Notes under the pieces: model-generated
Seen by the model: the letters and a program-made list of their open reading frames with translations, nothing else
The model's database searches: none
What the model was told of the DNA's origin: nothing
Assembly (NCBI GenBank): GCA_949127685.1
Contig: CASBPW010000232.1
Span: 1-5,933, forward strand
Direction of reading: 5' to 3'
Length of the DNA: 5,933 bases
Origin: Candidatus Sivonenia alaskensis PMM_0068
GTDB lineage: Bacteria > Cyanobacteriota > Cyanobacteriia > Gloeobacterales > PMM-0068
Translations under genes and position numbers: made by a program
In this document: positions 5,490 through 5,933 of the stretch, piece by piece
Numbering within the stretch: position 1 is the first letter of the stretch
Layout: each line of letters begins with the position of its first letter

Positions 5490-5933
5490 TTAAGACTCTC
5501 CTTCTTGCTGCCTACGCTGCTGATTTACTCGGTCATTCTGGCGGTCTAGCCAATCTGCCAAATCCTTGGAAAATCCTTTTAGACCTTTGCCCGCAGACCC
5601 TAAGAGGTCATTGAAGGTCCGAGAATAGTGGTCCACCATCCGTTCAAATTCTTTGTCCATAGGCGGTTCATAGCCTCTGCGAATATAGTCTCCCCGCAAA
5701 ATCCGGTCATAGTTTCCAGAACGCACCCAGCGCAAAAGTTCTGATACCCGGCGAACTGGGAATGGGTGGGTAGTACCGATTTCCAAGAGGAAGCGTAAGC
5801 TCTTGTCCGCATAGTCTTCATTCTCGTCGTAGGCTTCGGCTTGCTTGATAAAAGCATTCAGGTTTAAATCCTCGAGGACGCCGCCGCCTGCCAGCTTCAT
5901 CAAGGTCGAACTATAGACCATCGGGTCGCGGAC
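5490..5933 (-). CDS. M48 family zinc metallopeptidase, C-terminal part, cut by the right window edge
   Basis: The frame is open to the right edge, and the start lies outside; 147 residues and the stop are present. The first residues read VRDPMVYSSTLMKLAGG, resembling the stretch after the active-site helices in M48 (HtpX/Ste24-like) peptidases, where an Asp/Arg-rich ADR segment is followed by an x-LMKLAGG helix. Further on, EIGTTHPFPVRRVSELLRWVRSG (with THPFP and the RV.EL pattern) is the conserved C-terminal M48 signature. The catalytic HExxH is expected upstream and cannot be checked here. After about residue 75 the tail is charged, with FERMVDHYSRTFNDLLGSAGKGL and an Arg/Gln-rich end; no membrane helix lies in the visible part. 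An internal Met (5921) could be mistaken for the start, but the homology continues through it. The gene may be co-transcribed with ispG, which follows at a distance of 60 bases. Confidence 0.85.
   Translation of the reverse strand, partial: VRDPMVYSSTLMKLAGGGVLEDLNLNAFIKQAEAYDENEDYADKSLRFLLEIGTTHPFPVRRVSELLRWVRSGNYDRILRGDYIRRGYEPPMDKEFERMVDHYSRTFNDLLGSAGKGLKGFSKDLADWLDRQNDRVNQQRRQQEGES

Overview
The window is a piece of a cyanobacterial chromosome. The evidence is a petC-petA pair (Rieske protein and cytochrome f of the photosynthetic cytochrome b6f complex), a DUF3067 gene divergent from petC, and a bacterial two-domain type ispG. Base composition looks moderate, with no strong skew. I saw no HIP1 octamer (GCGATCGC) by eye. 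The genus cannot be fixed from the sequence alone.

Left part (1-2205): an unrecognised partial gene runs off the left edge on the minus strand (start at 247). About 430 bases without a convincing gene follow. Next comes an unrecognised 134-residue protein with a GTG start and a clear ribosome binding site (681-1085), a 217-base spacer with a plausible promoter, and a secreted SLBB-metalloprotease fusion (1303-2205). This part is the accessory-looking portion of the window.

Middle (2206-4224): petC and petA form a compact minus-strand operon, 33 bases apart, ending in a rho-independent terminator tail-to-tail with the protease gene. The DUF3067 gene is read divergently from petC across a 119-base spacer. 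Both products of the operon act at the thylakoid membrane: the Rieske protein passes electrons from plastoquinol to cytochrome f, which passes them to plastocyanin or cytochrome c6.

Right part (4221-5933): ispG (MEP isoprenoid pathway, 4Fe-4S enzyme) lies on the minus strand and overlaps the end of the DUF3067 gene by four bases. Upstream of it on the same strand is the C-terminal part of an M48-type metallopeptidase, cut by the right edge; the two may be co-transcribed.

I see no mobile element, CRISPR array or RNA gene. Most of the window is ordinary cyanobacterial core genome. The points most worth a second look are a two-cysteine insert near the C-terminus of the Rieske protein, the lengthened zinc motif and SLBB fusion of the secreted protease, and the unrecognised genes at the left.
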